Shown in pieces: positions 10,938 through 19,540 of a DNA stretch of 64,000 nucleotides. A program made the translations under genes and the position numbers. The stretch is taken from positions 434,001 to 498,000 of the forward strand of contig NZ_WUMO01000005.1 of NCBI RefSeq assembly GCF_009826975.1, in the 5' to 3' direction. How positions within the stretch are numbered: position 1 is the stretch's first letter; every line of letters begins with the position of its first letter. This stretch comes from Flavobacterium sp. HBTb2-11-1. GTDB lineage: Bacteria > Bacteroidota > Bacteroidia > Flavobacteriales > Flavobacteriaceae. A model generated the notes under the pieces. That model was not told the origin of the DNA and did no database searches. It worked only from the letters and a program-made list of their open reading frames with translations.

Positions 10938-12128
10938 ATGATTATAGAACCTAGAATGAGAGGATTTATTTGTTTGACTGCCCACCCAACTGGAGCTGAA
11001 CAAAATGTAAAAAATCAAATCGAATACGTAAAATCTAAAGGAGAAATTGCTGGAGCTAAAAAAGTTTTAGTAATTGGTGCTTCTACAGGTTTCGGATTAG
11101 CTTCAAGAATTACTAGTGCTTTTGGTTCTGGTGCATCAACAATTGGAGTGTTTTTCGAAAAACCGCCAGTTGAAGGAAAAACTGCTTCTCCAGGATGGTA
11201 TAATTCTGCAGCATTTGAAAAAGAGGCTCATAAAGCAGGTTTATATGCAAAAAGTATTAATGGAGATGCCTTCTCAAACGAAATTAAGAGAGAAACTCTG
11301 GATTTAATTAAAGCAGATTTAGGTCAGGTAGATCTTGTAATTTATAGTTTAGCTTCTCCAGTGCGTACAAATCCAAATACAGGAGTTACGCACCGTTCAG
11401 TTTTAAAACCAATCGGCCAGACGTTTACAAACAAAACAGTCGATTTCCATACAGGAAAAGTTTCTGATGTTTCTATTGCTCCTGCAAATGAGGAAGATAT
11501 TGAAAACACAGTTGCTGTTATGGGTGGAGAAGATTGGGCAATGTGGATTGAAGCTTTAAAAAATGAAGATTTATTGGCAGAAGGAGCTGTAACAGTTGCT
11601 TATTCATACATCGGGCCAGCATTGACTGAAGCAGTTTACCGTAAAGGAACAATTGGTCGTGCAAAAGATCATTTAGAAGCTACTGCATTTACTATCGGAG
11701 ATTCTTTAAAAGCTATCGGAGGAAAAGCGTATGTTTCTGTAAATAAAGCTTTGGTTACTCAGGCAAGTTCTGCAATTCCAGTAATTCCGTTATATATTTC
11801 TCTTTTATACAAAATCATGAAAGAAGAAGGAATTCACGAAGGTTGTATCGAGCAAATCCAACGTTTATTCCAAGACAGATTATACAATGGTTCTGAAGTT
11901 CCAGTTGATGAAAAAGGAAGAATCAGAATTGATGACTGGGAAATGCGTGAAGACGTTCAAGAAAAAGTGGCTAAACTTTGGTTGGAAGCTACAACTGAAA
12001 CATTGCCTGAAATTGGTGATTTAGCAGGATACAGAAATGATTTCTTAAACTTATTTGGTTTCGAAGTTCCTGGTGTTGATTATAACGCAGACACTAACGA
12101 AGTTGTTGAGATAGAAAGCATCAAATAA
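10938..12128 (+). CDS. fabV: Trans-2-enoyl-CoA/ACP reductase FabV
   Basis: NADH-dependent enoyl reductase for the last step of fatty-acid elongation, the triclosan-tolerant alternative to FabI. The N terminus IIEPRMRGFICLTAHPTGAE is diagnostic, followed by the nucleotide-binding VLVIGASTGFGLASR and the family's Tyr/Lys region at AYSYIGPALT and RAKDHLEATA. At 396 residues it is full length. A terminator follows at 12152. Confidence 0.96.
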   Translation: MIIEPRMRGFICLTAHPTGAEQNVKNQIEYVKSKGEIAGAKKVLVIGASTGFGLASRITSAFGSGASTIGVFFEKPPVEGKTASPGWYNSAAFEKEAHKAGLYAKSINGDAFSNEIKRETLDLIKADLGQVDLVIYSLASPVRTNPNTGVTHRSVLKPIGQTFTNKTVDFHTGKVSDVSIAPANEEDIENTVAVMGGEDWAMWIEALKNEDLLAEGAVTVAYSYIGPALTEAVYRKGTIGRAKDHLEATAFTIGDSLKAIGGKAYVSVNKALVTQASSAIPVIPLYISLLYKIMKEEGIHEGCIEQIQRLFQDRLYNGSEVPVDEKGRIRIDDWEMREDVQEKVAKLWLEATTETLPEIGDLAGYRNDFLNLFGFEVPGVDYNADTNEVVEIESIK

Positions 12129-12151
12129 TACTGATTTACTCAGGAAAACGA

Positions 12152-12183
12152 AAAACCATCAGCCAAAAGTTGATGGTTTTTTT
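12152..12183 (+). terminator. Terminator after fabV
   Basis: AACCATCA and TGATGGTT form a stem followed by a run of seven T. Confidence 0.85.
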
Positions 12184-12252
12184 GTGAATATACCATATCT
12201 TTGTTAAAATTTTAAAACAATAAAACATACCCTTAATAACGCGCATTCTGCT

Positions 12253-13251
12253 ATGATTTTTTCTTTAATTATACCCGTGTATAATCGTCCGGATGAAGTT
12301 GATGAGCTTTTGGAAAGTCTCTCAAAATCTGATTATAATGAAGCTTTTGAAATTGTTCTTGTCGAAGATGGATCTTCAATTCCATGTCGAGATGTGGTGA
12401 TGAATTATCAAGGAAAATTAAACATATCATATTATTTTAAAGAAAACTCAGGTCCTGGAGATTCTAGAAATTTCGGAATGCAGAGAGCTAGAGGTGATTA
12501 TTTCATCATTTTCGACTCAGACTGTATTATTCCCTCACAATATTTGACAGAAGTTCGTAAAGAACTAGATGCAAATTATGTGGACTGTTTTGGTGGGCCA
12601 GATAAAGCGCTTGATAGTTTTTCAGATATTCAAAAAGCAATCAATTTTGCTATGACTTCTTTTTTGACAACAGGCGGAATTAGAGGCGGTTCTGAGAAAA
12701 TCAATAAATTTCAGCCCCGTAGTTTTAATATGGGGATTTCTAAAAAAGCTTTTGAGGCTTCAAAAGGTTTTGGAAACATACACCCTGGAGAAGATCCAGA
12801 TTTGTCAATTCGTTTGTGGAATTTAGGTTTCGAAACAAGACTGTTTAAAGATGCTTATGTGTATCATAAAAGAAGAATTGATTGGGAGAAGTTTTCTATT
12901 CAAGTGAATAAATTTGGTATTGCAAGACCAATTTTAAATAGCTGGTACCCAGAACATAATAAGCTTACTTTTTTCTTTCCAACATTTTTTATACTCGGAT
13001 TATTATTAGCTTTTTTATTGTTAATTTTTAATATCGATATTTTATTACAATTATATTTCGTATATTTCGTTATAATTTTTCTTACAGCCAGTGTGCAAAA
13101 CAAAAGCATCAAAATTGGATACTTGTCTGTAATAGCTGTTTGGAAACAGTTTTATGGTTACGGAACAGGATTTTTGAAATCATATGTGAAAGTTATTCTG
13201 TTAAAGAAAAAACCACAAGAAGCTTTTCCGCGTATGTTTTTTAAATTATAA
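12253..13251 (+). CDS. Family 2 glycosyltransferase with C-terminal membrane helices
   Basis: GT-A fold glycosyltransferase. The N-terminal FSLIIPVYNRPDEVDELLESL is the nucleotide-sugar entry site, the catalytic DxD-like motif is FDSDC, and GEDPDLSIRLW is the acceptor-side ED motif. Two hydrophobic segments near residues 237-280 anchor it to the inner membrane. Donor and acceptor are unknown. It ends 2 bases before coaE, which suggests a shared transcript by position rather than by pathway. Confidence 0.88.
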   Translation: MIFSLIIPVYNRPDEVDELLESLSKSDYNEAFEIVLVEDGSSIPCRDVVMNYQGKLNISYYFKENSGPGDSRNFGMQRARGDYFIIFDSDCIIPSQYLTEVRKELDANYVDCFGGPDKALDSFSDIQKAINFAMTSFLTTGGIRGGSEKINKFQPRSFNMGISKKAFEASKGFGNIHPGEDPDLSIRLWNLGFETRLFKDAYVYHKRRIDWEKFSIQVNKFGIARPILNSWYPEHNKLTFFFPTFFILGLLLAFLLLIFNIDILLQLYFVYFVIIFLTASVQNKSIKIGYLSVIAVWKQFYGYGTGFLKSYVKVILLKKKPQEAFPRMFFKL

Positions 13252-13253
13252 GA

Positions 13254-13850
13254 ATGACAAAAGTTATTGGTCTTACAGGAGGAATTGGCAGCGGTAAAAC
13301 AACTGTTGCAAACTATTTTGAAGAAATGGGCGTTCCTGTTTATATCGCTGATGACGGTGCTAAAAGAGTAATGCAGTCAAAAAATATACTCGATGAAGTA
13401 AAATCTGCTTTTGGTGGCAATATTTTTGATGGTGATATTTTGAATCGTGCTAAATTAGCACAGATAGTTTTTAATGATAAGGAACAATTGGCAAAATTGA
13501 ATGCCATTGTGCATCCGGCAGTAAAACTAGATTTTGAAGCTTGGCTAGAAAAATATAAAAATTTTGATTATGTGATTTATGAAGCCGCGATTTTATTTGA
13601 AAGTGGCCGATATAAAGAATGCGACGTAATTATAACCGTTACAGCTCCAGAAGAAGTGAGAATTGAACGAGTGATAAAACGAGATAAAACGACCCGCGAA
13701 CAAGTTTTAAGCAGAATGAAAATGCAGTGGGATGATGAAAAACGAATTTCTAAGAGCAATTTCGTGATTAATAACAATAATCTTAAAAATGCTAGAGAAG
13801 AAGTTGTTAAAATTCTTAAAATTTTAAATATAAAACAAAAACAGTCTTAA
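13254..13850 (+). CDS. coaE: Dephospho-CoA kinase
   Basis: Phosphorylates dephospho-CoA, the last step of CoA synthesis. Walker A is GLTGGIGSGKTT at the N terminus, HPAV lies near residue 87, and YEAAILFESG and KMQWDDEKRISKSNFVINN are family signatures. At 198 residues it is full length. Only 2 bases separate it from the glycosyltransferase upstream. Confidence 0.96.
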   Translation: MTKVIGLTGGIGSGKTTVANYFEEMGVPVYIADDGAKRVMQSKNILDEVKSAFGGNIFDGDILNRAKLAQIVFNDKEQLAKLNAIVHPAVKLDFEAWLEKYKNFDYVIYEAAILFESGRYKECDVIITVTAPEEVRIERVIKRDKTTREQVLSRMKMQWDDEKRISKSNFVINNNNLKNAREEVVKILKILNIKQKQS

Positions 13851-13896
13851 ATGTTAATATTTGGTTAATGTATTATTTAGTATATTGTTAAAATAT

Positions 13897-13904
13897 TAAT
13901 TTTG
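13897..13904 (+). promoter_or_regulatory. -7 box of the histidine kinase gene, nearly leaderless
   Basis: TAATTTTG ends 5 bases before the ATG at 13910, so initiation 4-6 bases after the box would give a leaderless or nearly leaderless mRNA. I found no clear TTG box at the usual spacing. Confidence 0.45.
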
Positions 13905-13909
13905 TTTCG

Positions 13910-15496
13910 ATGAATAAATTATTTTTTAGAATACTTGTTTTATTGATGAGTCTGTCCTTGATAGGGATAATTCTGGTTCAAGTATTTTGGTTCAATTCTT
14001 CGTTCAAAAATAATGAAGAGCAGTTTAAATACCACGTTACTCAAGTAATTGGAAATGTTGCAGATAAGCTGGAACAACAAGAAGAGTACAGTTTCTACGA
14101 CAAATACAACCGTATTAAAGACAGTACGGGTAAAATTCCAAAAAAAGAAGATTTACTAGAAGTACTTTATGTACAGAGAAACACAAAAACAAATAAAACA
14201 ATTGTTTATTCTAATACCTTGACATCTGAAGATTATGATATCAATGGTTCAGTATTTAACAAAAAATTCAGCAGTGAACGTTTTAAAAATTTTAGTTCAA
14301 AAAGAGTAACTGAAGTTTATAATAACAACAACGGAATTGATAATAATAGTTTAGGACAGAGTATAATTCCTGATCTGAAAATTGAAAAATCAGGAAGCTT
14401 AGATATATTAAATAAAGTTCAGCAGCAGATTCAATATAAAGATATTGCTTCTTTGACTCCGATTGAAGGAAGGATCACAAAAGATAAGCTTTTTAAATTA
14501 TTGAAGAAAGAGCTCGAAGAATACGGTGTAAAAACCAAATTTGAATTCGGAATATATAGTAGCGGTAATCCGACAAAGATAAAATCTGACGGATTTCATT
14601 ATGATAAAGAAGCTACATACAATATTCCAATTTATACAGATAATGAAGGAAACAGCAGATATGAACTTTCGGTTACGTTTCCTCATAAAAAGAAGTTCTT
14701 ATTATCCGAATTGTTAAGTATTACTATTTTATCGATAGTTTTTACTTTAATCATAATTGTGGCCTACACGAGTGCATTAAATCAGCTGTTGCGTCAGAAA
14801 CATATTTCTGAAATTAAAACAGATTTTATTAACAACATGACACATGAGTTTAAAACTCCGATCGCTACAATAAATTTAGCACTAGATGCGATAAGAAGTC
14901 CAAAGGTTATTGAAGATAAAGAAAAGGTTTATCGATATCTTCAAATGATTCGGGATGAAAATAAGAGAATGCATGCTCAAGTCGAAAATGTATTGCGTAT
15001 TTCTAAACTAGAAAAAAGGGAGCTTGATATCACCAAAGAGCCTACAGTAGTTACTGATATAATCGACGATGCCATAGAGCATGTTAATTTAATTTTAGAA
15101 GACAGACAAGGAACTGTCGAAAAGCATTATAATGCAGCCAGAACAACAGTTTTGATAAATGAAGTTCATTTTACAAACGTATTGGTTAATATTTTAGAAA
15201 ATGCAATTAAATATTCTCCAGATGCGCCTAAGATTGAAATTTTTACAGAAAATGTGAAGGACATGATTCTGATAAAAGTAAAAGATCATGGTTTGGGAAT
15301 GAGTAAGATAGCTCAGAAACGAGTTTTTGAGAAGTTTTACAGAGAGCATACCGGTGACCTTCATAATGTAAAAGGTCATGGTTTAGGATTGGCATACGTA
15401 AAAAGAATAGTGGAGGATCACAATGGTCAAGTATATGTAGAAAGCGAAAAAGGAAAAGGTAGCACCTTTATAATAAAAATACCATTAATAAATTAA
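13910..15496 (+). CDS. Membrane sensor histidine kinase
   Basis: Two membrane helices (about residues 7-29 and 266-287) flank a periplasmic sensor domain of roughly 240 residues with no family I recognise. The cytoplasmic part has the H box FINNMTHEFKTPIATINLAL, N box NVLVNILENAIKYSP, and G boxes DHGLGMS and GHGLGLAYVKRIVEDHNG. Architecture and pairing resemble RprX of Bacteroides. The response regulator starts 3 bases after the stop, so the pair should signal together. Confidence 0.93.
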   Translation: MNKLFFRILVLLMSLSLIGIILVQVFWFNSSFKNNEEQFKYHVTQVIGNVADKLEQQEEYSFYDKYNRIKDSTGKIPKKEDLLEVLYVQRNTKTNKTIVYSNTLTSEDYDINGSVFNKKFSSERFKNFSSKRVTEVYNNNNGIDNNSLGQSIIPDLKIEKSGSLDILNKVQQQIQYKDIASLTPIEGRITKDKLFKLLKKELEEYGVKTKFEFGIYSSGNPTKIKSDGFHYDKEATYNIPIYTDNEGNSRYELSVTFPHKKKFLLSELLSITILSIVFTLIIIVAYTSALNQLLRQKHISEIKTDFINNMTHEFKTPIATINLALDAIRSPKVIEDKEKVYRYLQMIRDENKRMHAQVENVLRISKLEKRELDITKEPTVVTDIIDDAIEHVNLILEDRQGTVEKHYNAARTTVLINEVHFTNVLVNILENAIKYSPDAPKIEIFTENVKDMILIKVKDHGLGMSKIAQKRVFEKFYREHTGDLHNVKGHGLGLAYVKRIVEDHNGQVYVESEKGKGSTFIIKIPLIN

Positions 15497-15499
15497 AAT

Positions 15500-16216
15500 A
15501 TGGAAAATACTAACAAAAGAATACTTTTAGTAGAAGATGACCTAAATTTTGGGGCGGTTCTTAAAGATTATCTAATGTTAAATGACTTTGAAGTTACTTT
15601 AGCTAAAAACGGTATGGAAGGTTTCGAGAAATTCAAGAAGGACGTATATGATTTATGCATTCTTGATGTAATGATGCCTTATAAAGATGGTTACACTTTA
15701 GCCAAAGAAATTAGAGAGAAGAACAGTGAGGTGCCAATTATATTCTTGACAGCAAAATCTATGAAAGAAGATGTCTTAAAAGGATACAAAGCTGGTGCTG
15801 ACGACTATTTAAATAAACCTTTTGATTCTGAAGTTCTTTTAATGAAAATTAAAGCAATCATTCAAAGAAAATCAGCTGATACAAAAGCAGAGCAAGTACA
15901 ATTTGAATTTAACATTGGTAAATTCCATTTAAATTCAAAATTGAGATTCCTTACTTTCCAAGATGAGGAACCGATTAAATTATCTCCAAAAGAAAATGAA
16001 TTGCTTAAAATGCTAATTCTTCATGAAAATGACTTAATGCCAAGAGAATTAGCTTTAACAAAAATCTGGAGAGATGACAACTACTTTACTTCAAGAAGTA
16101 TGGATGTTTACATCGCTAAATTGAGAAAATATCTAAAAGCGGATGAAGATGTTGAAATCTTAAACATTCACGGAGAAGGTTTCAGATTAGTTGTAAAAAG
16201 CAAAGTTTCTGAATAA
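15500..16216 (+). CDS. OmpR/PhoB-family response regulator
   Basis: A receiver domain (residues 1-120) with acidic pocket VEDD, phospho-acceptor Asp in LCILDVMMPYKDG, Thr in IFLTAKS and Lys in NKPFDSE. It is followed by a winged-helix DNA-binding domain (about 135-233) ending in NIHGEGFRLVV. Partner of the kinase 3 bases upstream. RprY of Bacteroides is the closest named relative I can think of. Confidence 0.95.
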   Translation: MENTNKRILLVEDDLNFGAVLKDYLMLNDFEVTLAKNGMEGFEKFKKDVYDLCILDVMMPYKDGYTLAKEIREKNSEVPIIFLTAKSMKEDVLKGYKAGADDYLNKPFDSEVLLMKIKAIIQRKSADTKAEQVQFEFNIGKFHLNSKLRFLTFQDEEPIKLSPKENELLKMLILHENDLMPRELALTKIWRDDNYFTSRSMDVYIAKLRKYLKADEDVEILNIHGEGFRLVVKSKVSE

Positions 16217-16240
16217 TTAAATTCATTTAAATAAAATTTA

Positions 16241-16265
16241 AGCTCTGATTTTCAGAGCTTTTTTA
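16241..16265 (+). terminator. Terminator of the two-component operon
   Basis: Perfect stem AGCTCTGA/TCAGAGCT with a 3-base loop and a T run. Confidence 0.92.
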
Positions 16266-16457
16266 TTGCTCCAAAATGAAATGCTTTTATCAGTCTAATC
16301 TTTTGATTGTTAAAGTAATATGTTAGTTTTGCTTATTATGTTATTTCTGATTTGAATTGTTTAAAGAATTTTCTTTAAAATAAATTTGGAAATTCAAAAA
16401 ACAATTCTGAATATTTGCACACGAAAAAAAATAATAACCCTTTAAAACGAAGAAAAA

Positions 16458-16541
16458 ATGTTTGTACTTACATCTACATCACAAAGCTTCACACCAAACG
16501 AATTTGGTGCAGCAATTCTTCGTGGCTTATTTCAATCTTAG
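16458..16541 (+). CDS. 27-codon small ORF in its own transcription unit
   Basis: A short ORF begins MFVLTSTSQSFTPNEF and ends GAAILRGLFQS, too short to classify. It is preceded by TTTG (16385-16388), a 21-base spacer and AATATTTG, a near match to the -7 box, and by an A-rich stretch suitable for initiation in this phylum. A strong terminator begins 21 bases after its stop. The product could be a small protein, or the ORF may lie in a small regulatory RNA of about 180 bases. Confidence 0.45.
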   Translation: MFVLTSTSQSFTPNEFGAAILRGLFQS

Positions 16542-16561
16542 AAATACATTTTTAGATATAT

Positions 16562-16599
16562 AAAAAAGCCCGAAGACAATAAGTTTCGGGCTTTTTTTA
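16562..16599 (+). terminator. Terminator of the small-ORF unit
   Basis: GCCCGAA/TTCGGGC stem with a long T run, 140 bases upstream of rtcB. With the terminator at 16241 it isolates 16270-16600 as one unit. The rest of 16217-16736 shows no other gene. Confidence 0.88.
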
Positions 16600-16736
16600 T
16601 TCTAGACACTTCAAAATTTTCCCGAAAAAAAATAGTATTTATCCAAAAAGATAAATGATTCCGCATGTTTTTTCATTTTGATTTCTTCCAGATTTCATCT
16701 GATTTATTCTGCACAATAAAAAAAATTAAACAATTT

Positions 16737-18128
16737 ATGGGAAATAAATTATCTGGAAAAGACCTAATAAAGTTAGGCTTTCCAAAGAATAATTCAATAA
16801 ACATCGCCTTAGGGCAGATAAACAGATATAGAAAAAGAGAAAAAAAAGAATCTATTCTAACAGAAGCAAAAGAGGTTTTGCTGAACCCTGAAAAATTTGA
16901 AGGACATGGAACTTGGGGAAAAGTGGCTGAAGGGCTGATTAAACCTGTTCAAGTACGAATGCATCAGCTTAAAAGCACCAGAGCGCCGTTTAAAATTTTT
17001 GGCGAAAATGAAATTGATGAACAGGCAAAATTTCAATTGTACGATTCATTAAAACTGCCAATTTCGGTTGCAGGAGCTTTAATGCCAGATGCGCATTCGG
17101 GTTACGGATTGCCAATTGGCGGCGTATTAGCAACTGATAATGCTGTGATTCCGTACGGAGTTGGAGTTGATATTGGGTGCCGAATGAGTCTTTCGATTTT
17201 TGATTTGCCCGGTTCTCATTTTAAAGGAAAAGAACATCAATTGGAAGCCATTTTAAAAGACAATACAAAGTTTGGAATGTATGAAACGCACGCTTCTCGT
17301 GTAGATCATGAGGTTTTTCATAAAAGTGAATTTCAAGATATTCCGTTGTTAAAGAATCTTTTGCCAAAAGCTTATAAGCAATTGGGAAGCTCAGGCGGAG
17401 GAAATCATTTCGTAGAATTTGGGATTGCTAAAATTGATAATCCTGAGAACGAATGGAAACTGGAGAAAGGAGAGTATTTTGCTGTTCTTTCGCATAGCGG
17501 TTCTCGAGGTTTAGGTGCAAATATTGCAAAGCATTATACTTATTTGGCAACAAAACAATGTCCGTTGCCAAAAAATGTACAGCATTTAGCTTGGCTGGAT
17601 TTGAGTACGCATGATGGTCAGGAATACTGGCTAGCGATGAATTTGGCTGGAGAATATGCAAAAGCTTGTCACGACGATATTCATAGAAGAATTGCTAAAG
17701 CAATTGGAAAAAGAGTTGTGGTAACGATTGAAAACCATCACAATTTTGCTTGGAAAGAAATCGTAAACGGTCAGGAATGTATTGTACATAGAAAAGGAGC
17801 AACGCCTGCCGGGGACGGGCAATTGGGAATTATTCCAGGTTCGATGACTGCTCCAGGCTTTATTGTAAAAGGTAAAGGAAATATTGAAAGCTTAAACTCG
17901 GCTTCCCACGGTGCGGGACGCTTGTTCTCGAGAGCAAAATGTAAAAGCAGTTTTACGCAAAGTCAGATCAATAAAGAGTTGAAGAAACATGATGTGACTT
18001 TGATTGGCGGAAATATTGACGAAGCTCCGATGGCGTACAAAGACATCACAAAAGTAATGGCAAATCAAACTGACTTAGTTGAAGTTCTCGGAACTTTTAC
18101 GCCAAAGATTGTTAGAATGGATCGTTAA
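16737..18128 (+). CDS. rtcB: RtcB-type RNA ligase
   Basis: RtcB joins 3'-phosphate or 2',3'-cyclic phosphate ends to 5'-OH ends of RNA, using GTP and Mn. Metal and guanylate residues are in place: GVGVDIGCR (Cys about 148), GGGNHFVEFG, LSHSGSRGLG, ENHHNFAW, ATPAGDGQLGIIPGSM, and the guanylylated His in SASHGAGR (about 391). I chose the ATG at 16737 because the preceding residues are low-complexity read-through of the spacer; this gives 463 residues. It is followed at once by prfH, so this is the prfH-linked RtcB type implicated in ribosome repair. Confidence 0.95.
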   Translation: MGNKLSGKDLIKLGFPKNNSINIALGQINRYRKREKKESILTEAKEVLLNPEKFEGHGTWGKVAEGLIKPVQVRMHQLKSTRAPFKIFGENEIDEQAKFQLYDSLKLPISVAGALMPDAHSGYGLPIGGVLATDNAVIPYGVGVDIGCRMSLSIFDLPGSHFKGKEHQLEAILKDNTKFGMYETHASRVDHEVFHKSEFQDIPLLKNLLPKAYKQLGSSGGGNHFVEFGIAKIDNPENEWKLEKGEYFAVLSHSGSRGLGANIAKHYTYLATKQCPLPKNVQHLAWLDLSTHDGQEYWLAMNLAGEYAKACHDDIHRRIAKAIGKRVVVTIENHHNFAWKEIVNGQECIVHRKGATPAGDGQLGIIPGSMTAPGFIVKGKGNIESLNSASHGAGRLFSRAKCKSSFTQSQINKELKKHDVTLIGGNIDEAPMAYKDITKVMANQTDLVEVLGTFTPKIVRMDR

Positions 18129-18141
18129 GAAGAAATTTAAA

Positions 18142-18831
18142 ATGGAAAGAATAATTCAAATAACAGCGGGTCGCGGACCTGCAGAATGCACTTGGGTAGT
18201 TGCCCAAGTGCTTAAAAAAGTTTTGGAAGAAGCGCAGGATCAGAATTTAGATGTGGTTTTACTTCAGAGAGAGAAAGGAGAAGAAAATGGAACTATTGAA
18301 ACTGCCTCAATTTCTGTAAAAGGAAAAAATGCCGATGAGTTTGTGAAATCTTGGATTGGAACAATTCAGTGGATTGGCCAGAGTCAGTTTAGGAAAATGC
18401 ATAAAAGAAAAAACTGGTTTATTGGAATTTTTGAAATTGAACCACAGAAGAATGCTTCAGTTTCAGAAAATGATATTCAATATCAGGCAATGCGAAGTTC
18501 TGGGGCAGGAGGACAGCATGTGAATAAAGTGAGTTCGGCAATTCGTGCAACTCATATTCCGACTGGAATTGCTGTTGTAGCAATGGACAGCCGTTCGCAA
18601 CACCAAAACAAAAAACTAGCAACAGAAAGATTATTAAAAAAAATAGAAGACGAGAAATTAATTCAGCTTAAAAATCATGTTGGAAAACAATGGGAAAATC
18701 AGCTCCATGTAGAGCGTGGAAATCCCGTGAGAGTTTTTACAGGAAGTGATTTTAAAAAGAACAAAGTGGAGAAAAGCTACAAAGGAACTCGTCAGAAATT
18801 AAAAAACGATTTACGAAATGAAAACAACTGA
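18142..18831 (+). CDS. prfH: Peptide release factor homologue PrfH
   Basis: Class-I release factor relative that acts with RtcB in rescue of ribosomes cut in the decoding centre (reported for E. coli RtcB2-PrfH). The catalytic loop RSSGAGGQHVNKVSSAIRATH has GGQ at about residues 123-125, and the C-terminal basic tail is rich in Lys. There is no standard codon-recognition domain, as expected at 229 residues. The upstream in-frame ATG overlaps rtcB; MERIIQITAGRGPAECTW fits the family start better. It starts 13 bases after rtcB and overlaps the next gene by 14. Confidence 0.94.
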   Translation: MERIIQITAGRGPAECTWVVAQVLKKVLEEAQDQNLDVVLLQREKGEENGTIETASISVKGKNADEFVKSWIGTIQWIGQSQFRKMHKRKNWFIGIFEIEPQKNASVSENDIQYQAMRSSGAGGQHVNKVSSAIRATHIPTGIAVVAMDSRSQHQNKKLATERLLKKIEDEKLIQLKNHVGKQWENQLHVERGNPVRVFTGSDFKKNKVEKSYKGTRQKLKNDLRNENN

Positions 18832-19351
18832 TAAATACCTTTTTCAGGCCTTGGATAATTATCCGTTTTGGTTGGAAGGAACAATAGAATCTTTGGATTA
18901 TGCTTTTTCTTATGATGATAAAAATACAATGGTTTTGTGTTTGTACGGAAGAATTCAGGCGGAGCACTTAATGAATTATGAAGAAGCAAAATCTTATTTT
19001 CAGCAAGCTTTAGCGATTAATATTCATGCTCTTGAAGTATATCCGTATTATTTGAAAACGTTGATTTTAAATGAGGATTACGAAGAAGCACAAAAATTAA
19101 TTGATTTTGCTCTGACTGTTAAAGGAATAAACAAATCAGAAATTTATGTCAAGAAAGCCATTCTTTTAGAAGCGCAAAATGAGTTTAAAAAAGCATTAGA
19201 AGAAATAAAAAATGCGAAACTTCATTTGTTGCAATTTAATTATGAGTCTGATATTATAGATGTTGAAAAGAGGATTGAAAATAAAATTGATTTGCTGAAA
19301 AAGAAGAAGGTGAAGAAATCTAAGAAAGGTTCTAAAAAGAAATCGAAATGA
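18818..19351 (+). CDS. TPR-like protein with basic tail, third gene of the rtcB-prfH operon
   Basis: A 177-residue protein of paired helices resembling tetratricopeptide repeats (YEEAKSYFQQALAINIHALE, DYEEAQKLIDFALTVKG). It ends in a strongly basic tail in which most of the last 25 residues are Lys or Ser. Its start overlaps the prfH stop by 14 bases, so translation should be coupled. The tail suggests RNA or ribosome contact. I know no described role for such a protein beside RtcB-PrfH; a part in ribosome repair is inference from the operon. Confidence 0.8.
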   Translation: MKTTDKYLFQALDNYPFWLEGTIESLDYAFSYDDKNTMVLCLYGRIQAEHLMNYEEAKSYFQQALAINIHALEVYPYYLKTLILNEDYEEAQKLIDFALTVKGINKSEIYVKKAILLEAQNEFKKALEEIKNAKLHLLQFNYESDIIDVEKRIENKIDLLKKKKVKKSKKGSKKKSK

Positions 19352-19360
19352 TTATGATAA

Positions 19361-19391
19361 AAAAACGATGCAAAATTTGCATCGTTTTTTT
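19361..19391 (+). terminator. Terminator of the rtcB-prfH-TPR operon
   Basis: AACGATGCAAA pairs with TTTGCATCGTT, followed by T residues. Confidence 0.9.
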
Positions 19392-19405
19392 AATATACAT
19401 CAAGT

Positions 19406-19507
19406 TTGTCATTTCGACGAAGGAGAAATCTTCGCGAGAAGCTCGACAAAGATTTGATTTTCGTTGCGGATTTACTTGTGGAGATTTCTCCTTCGTCGAA
19501 ATGACAA
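19406..19507. repeat. Perfect 25-base inverted repeat, TTTCGACGAAGGAGAAATC family
   Basis: Arms at 19406-19430 and 19483-19507 are exact reverse complements (TTTCGACGAAGGAGAAATC within each). The 52-base loop contains TCGCGAGAAGCTCGACAAAG. I remember very similar elements scattered through other Flavobacteriia genomes. It lies between convergent genes. Confidence 0.85.
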
Positions 19508-19540
19508 TATTGTGGATAGTATTGTGAGATTAAAGAAAAG

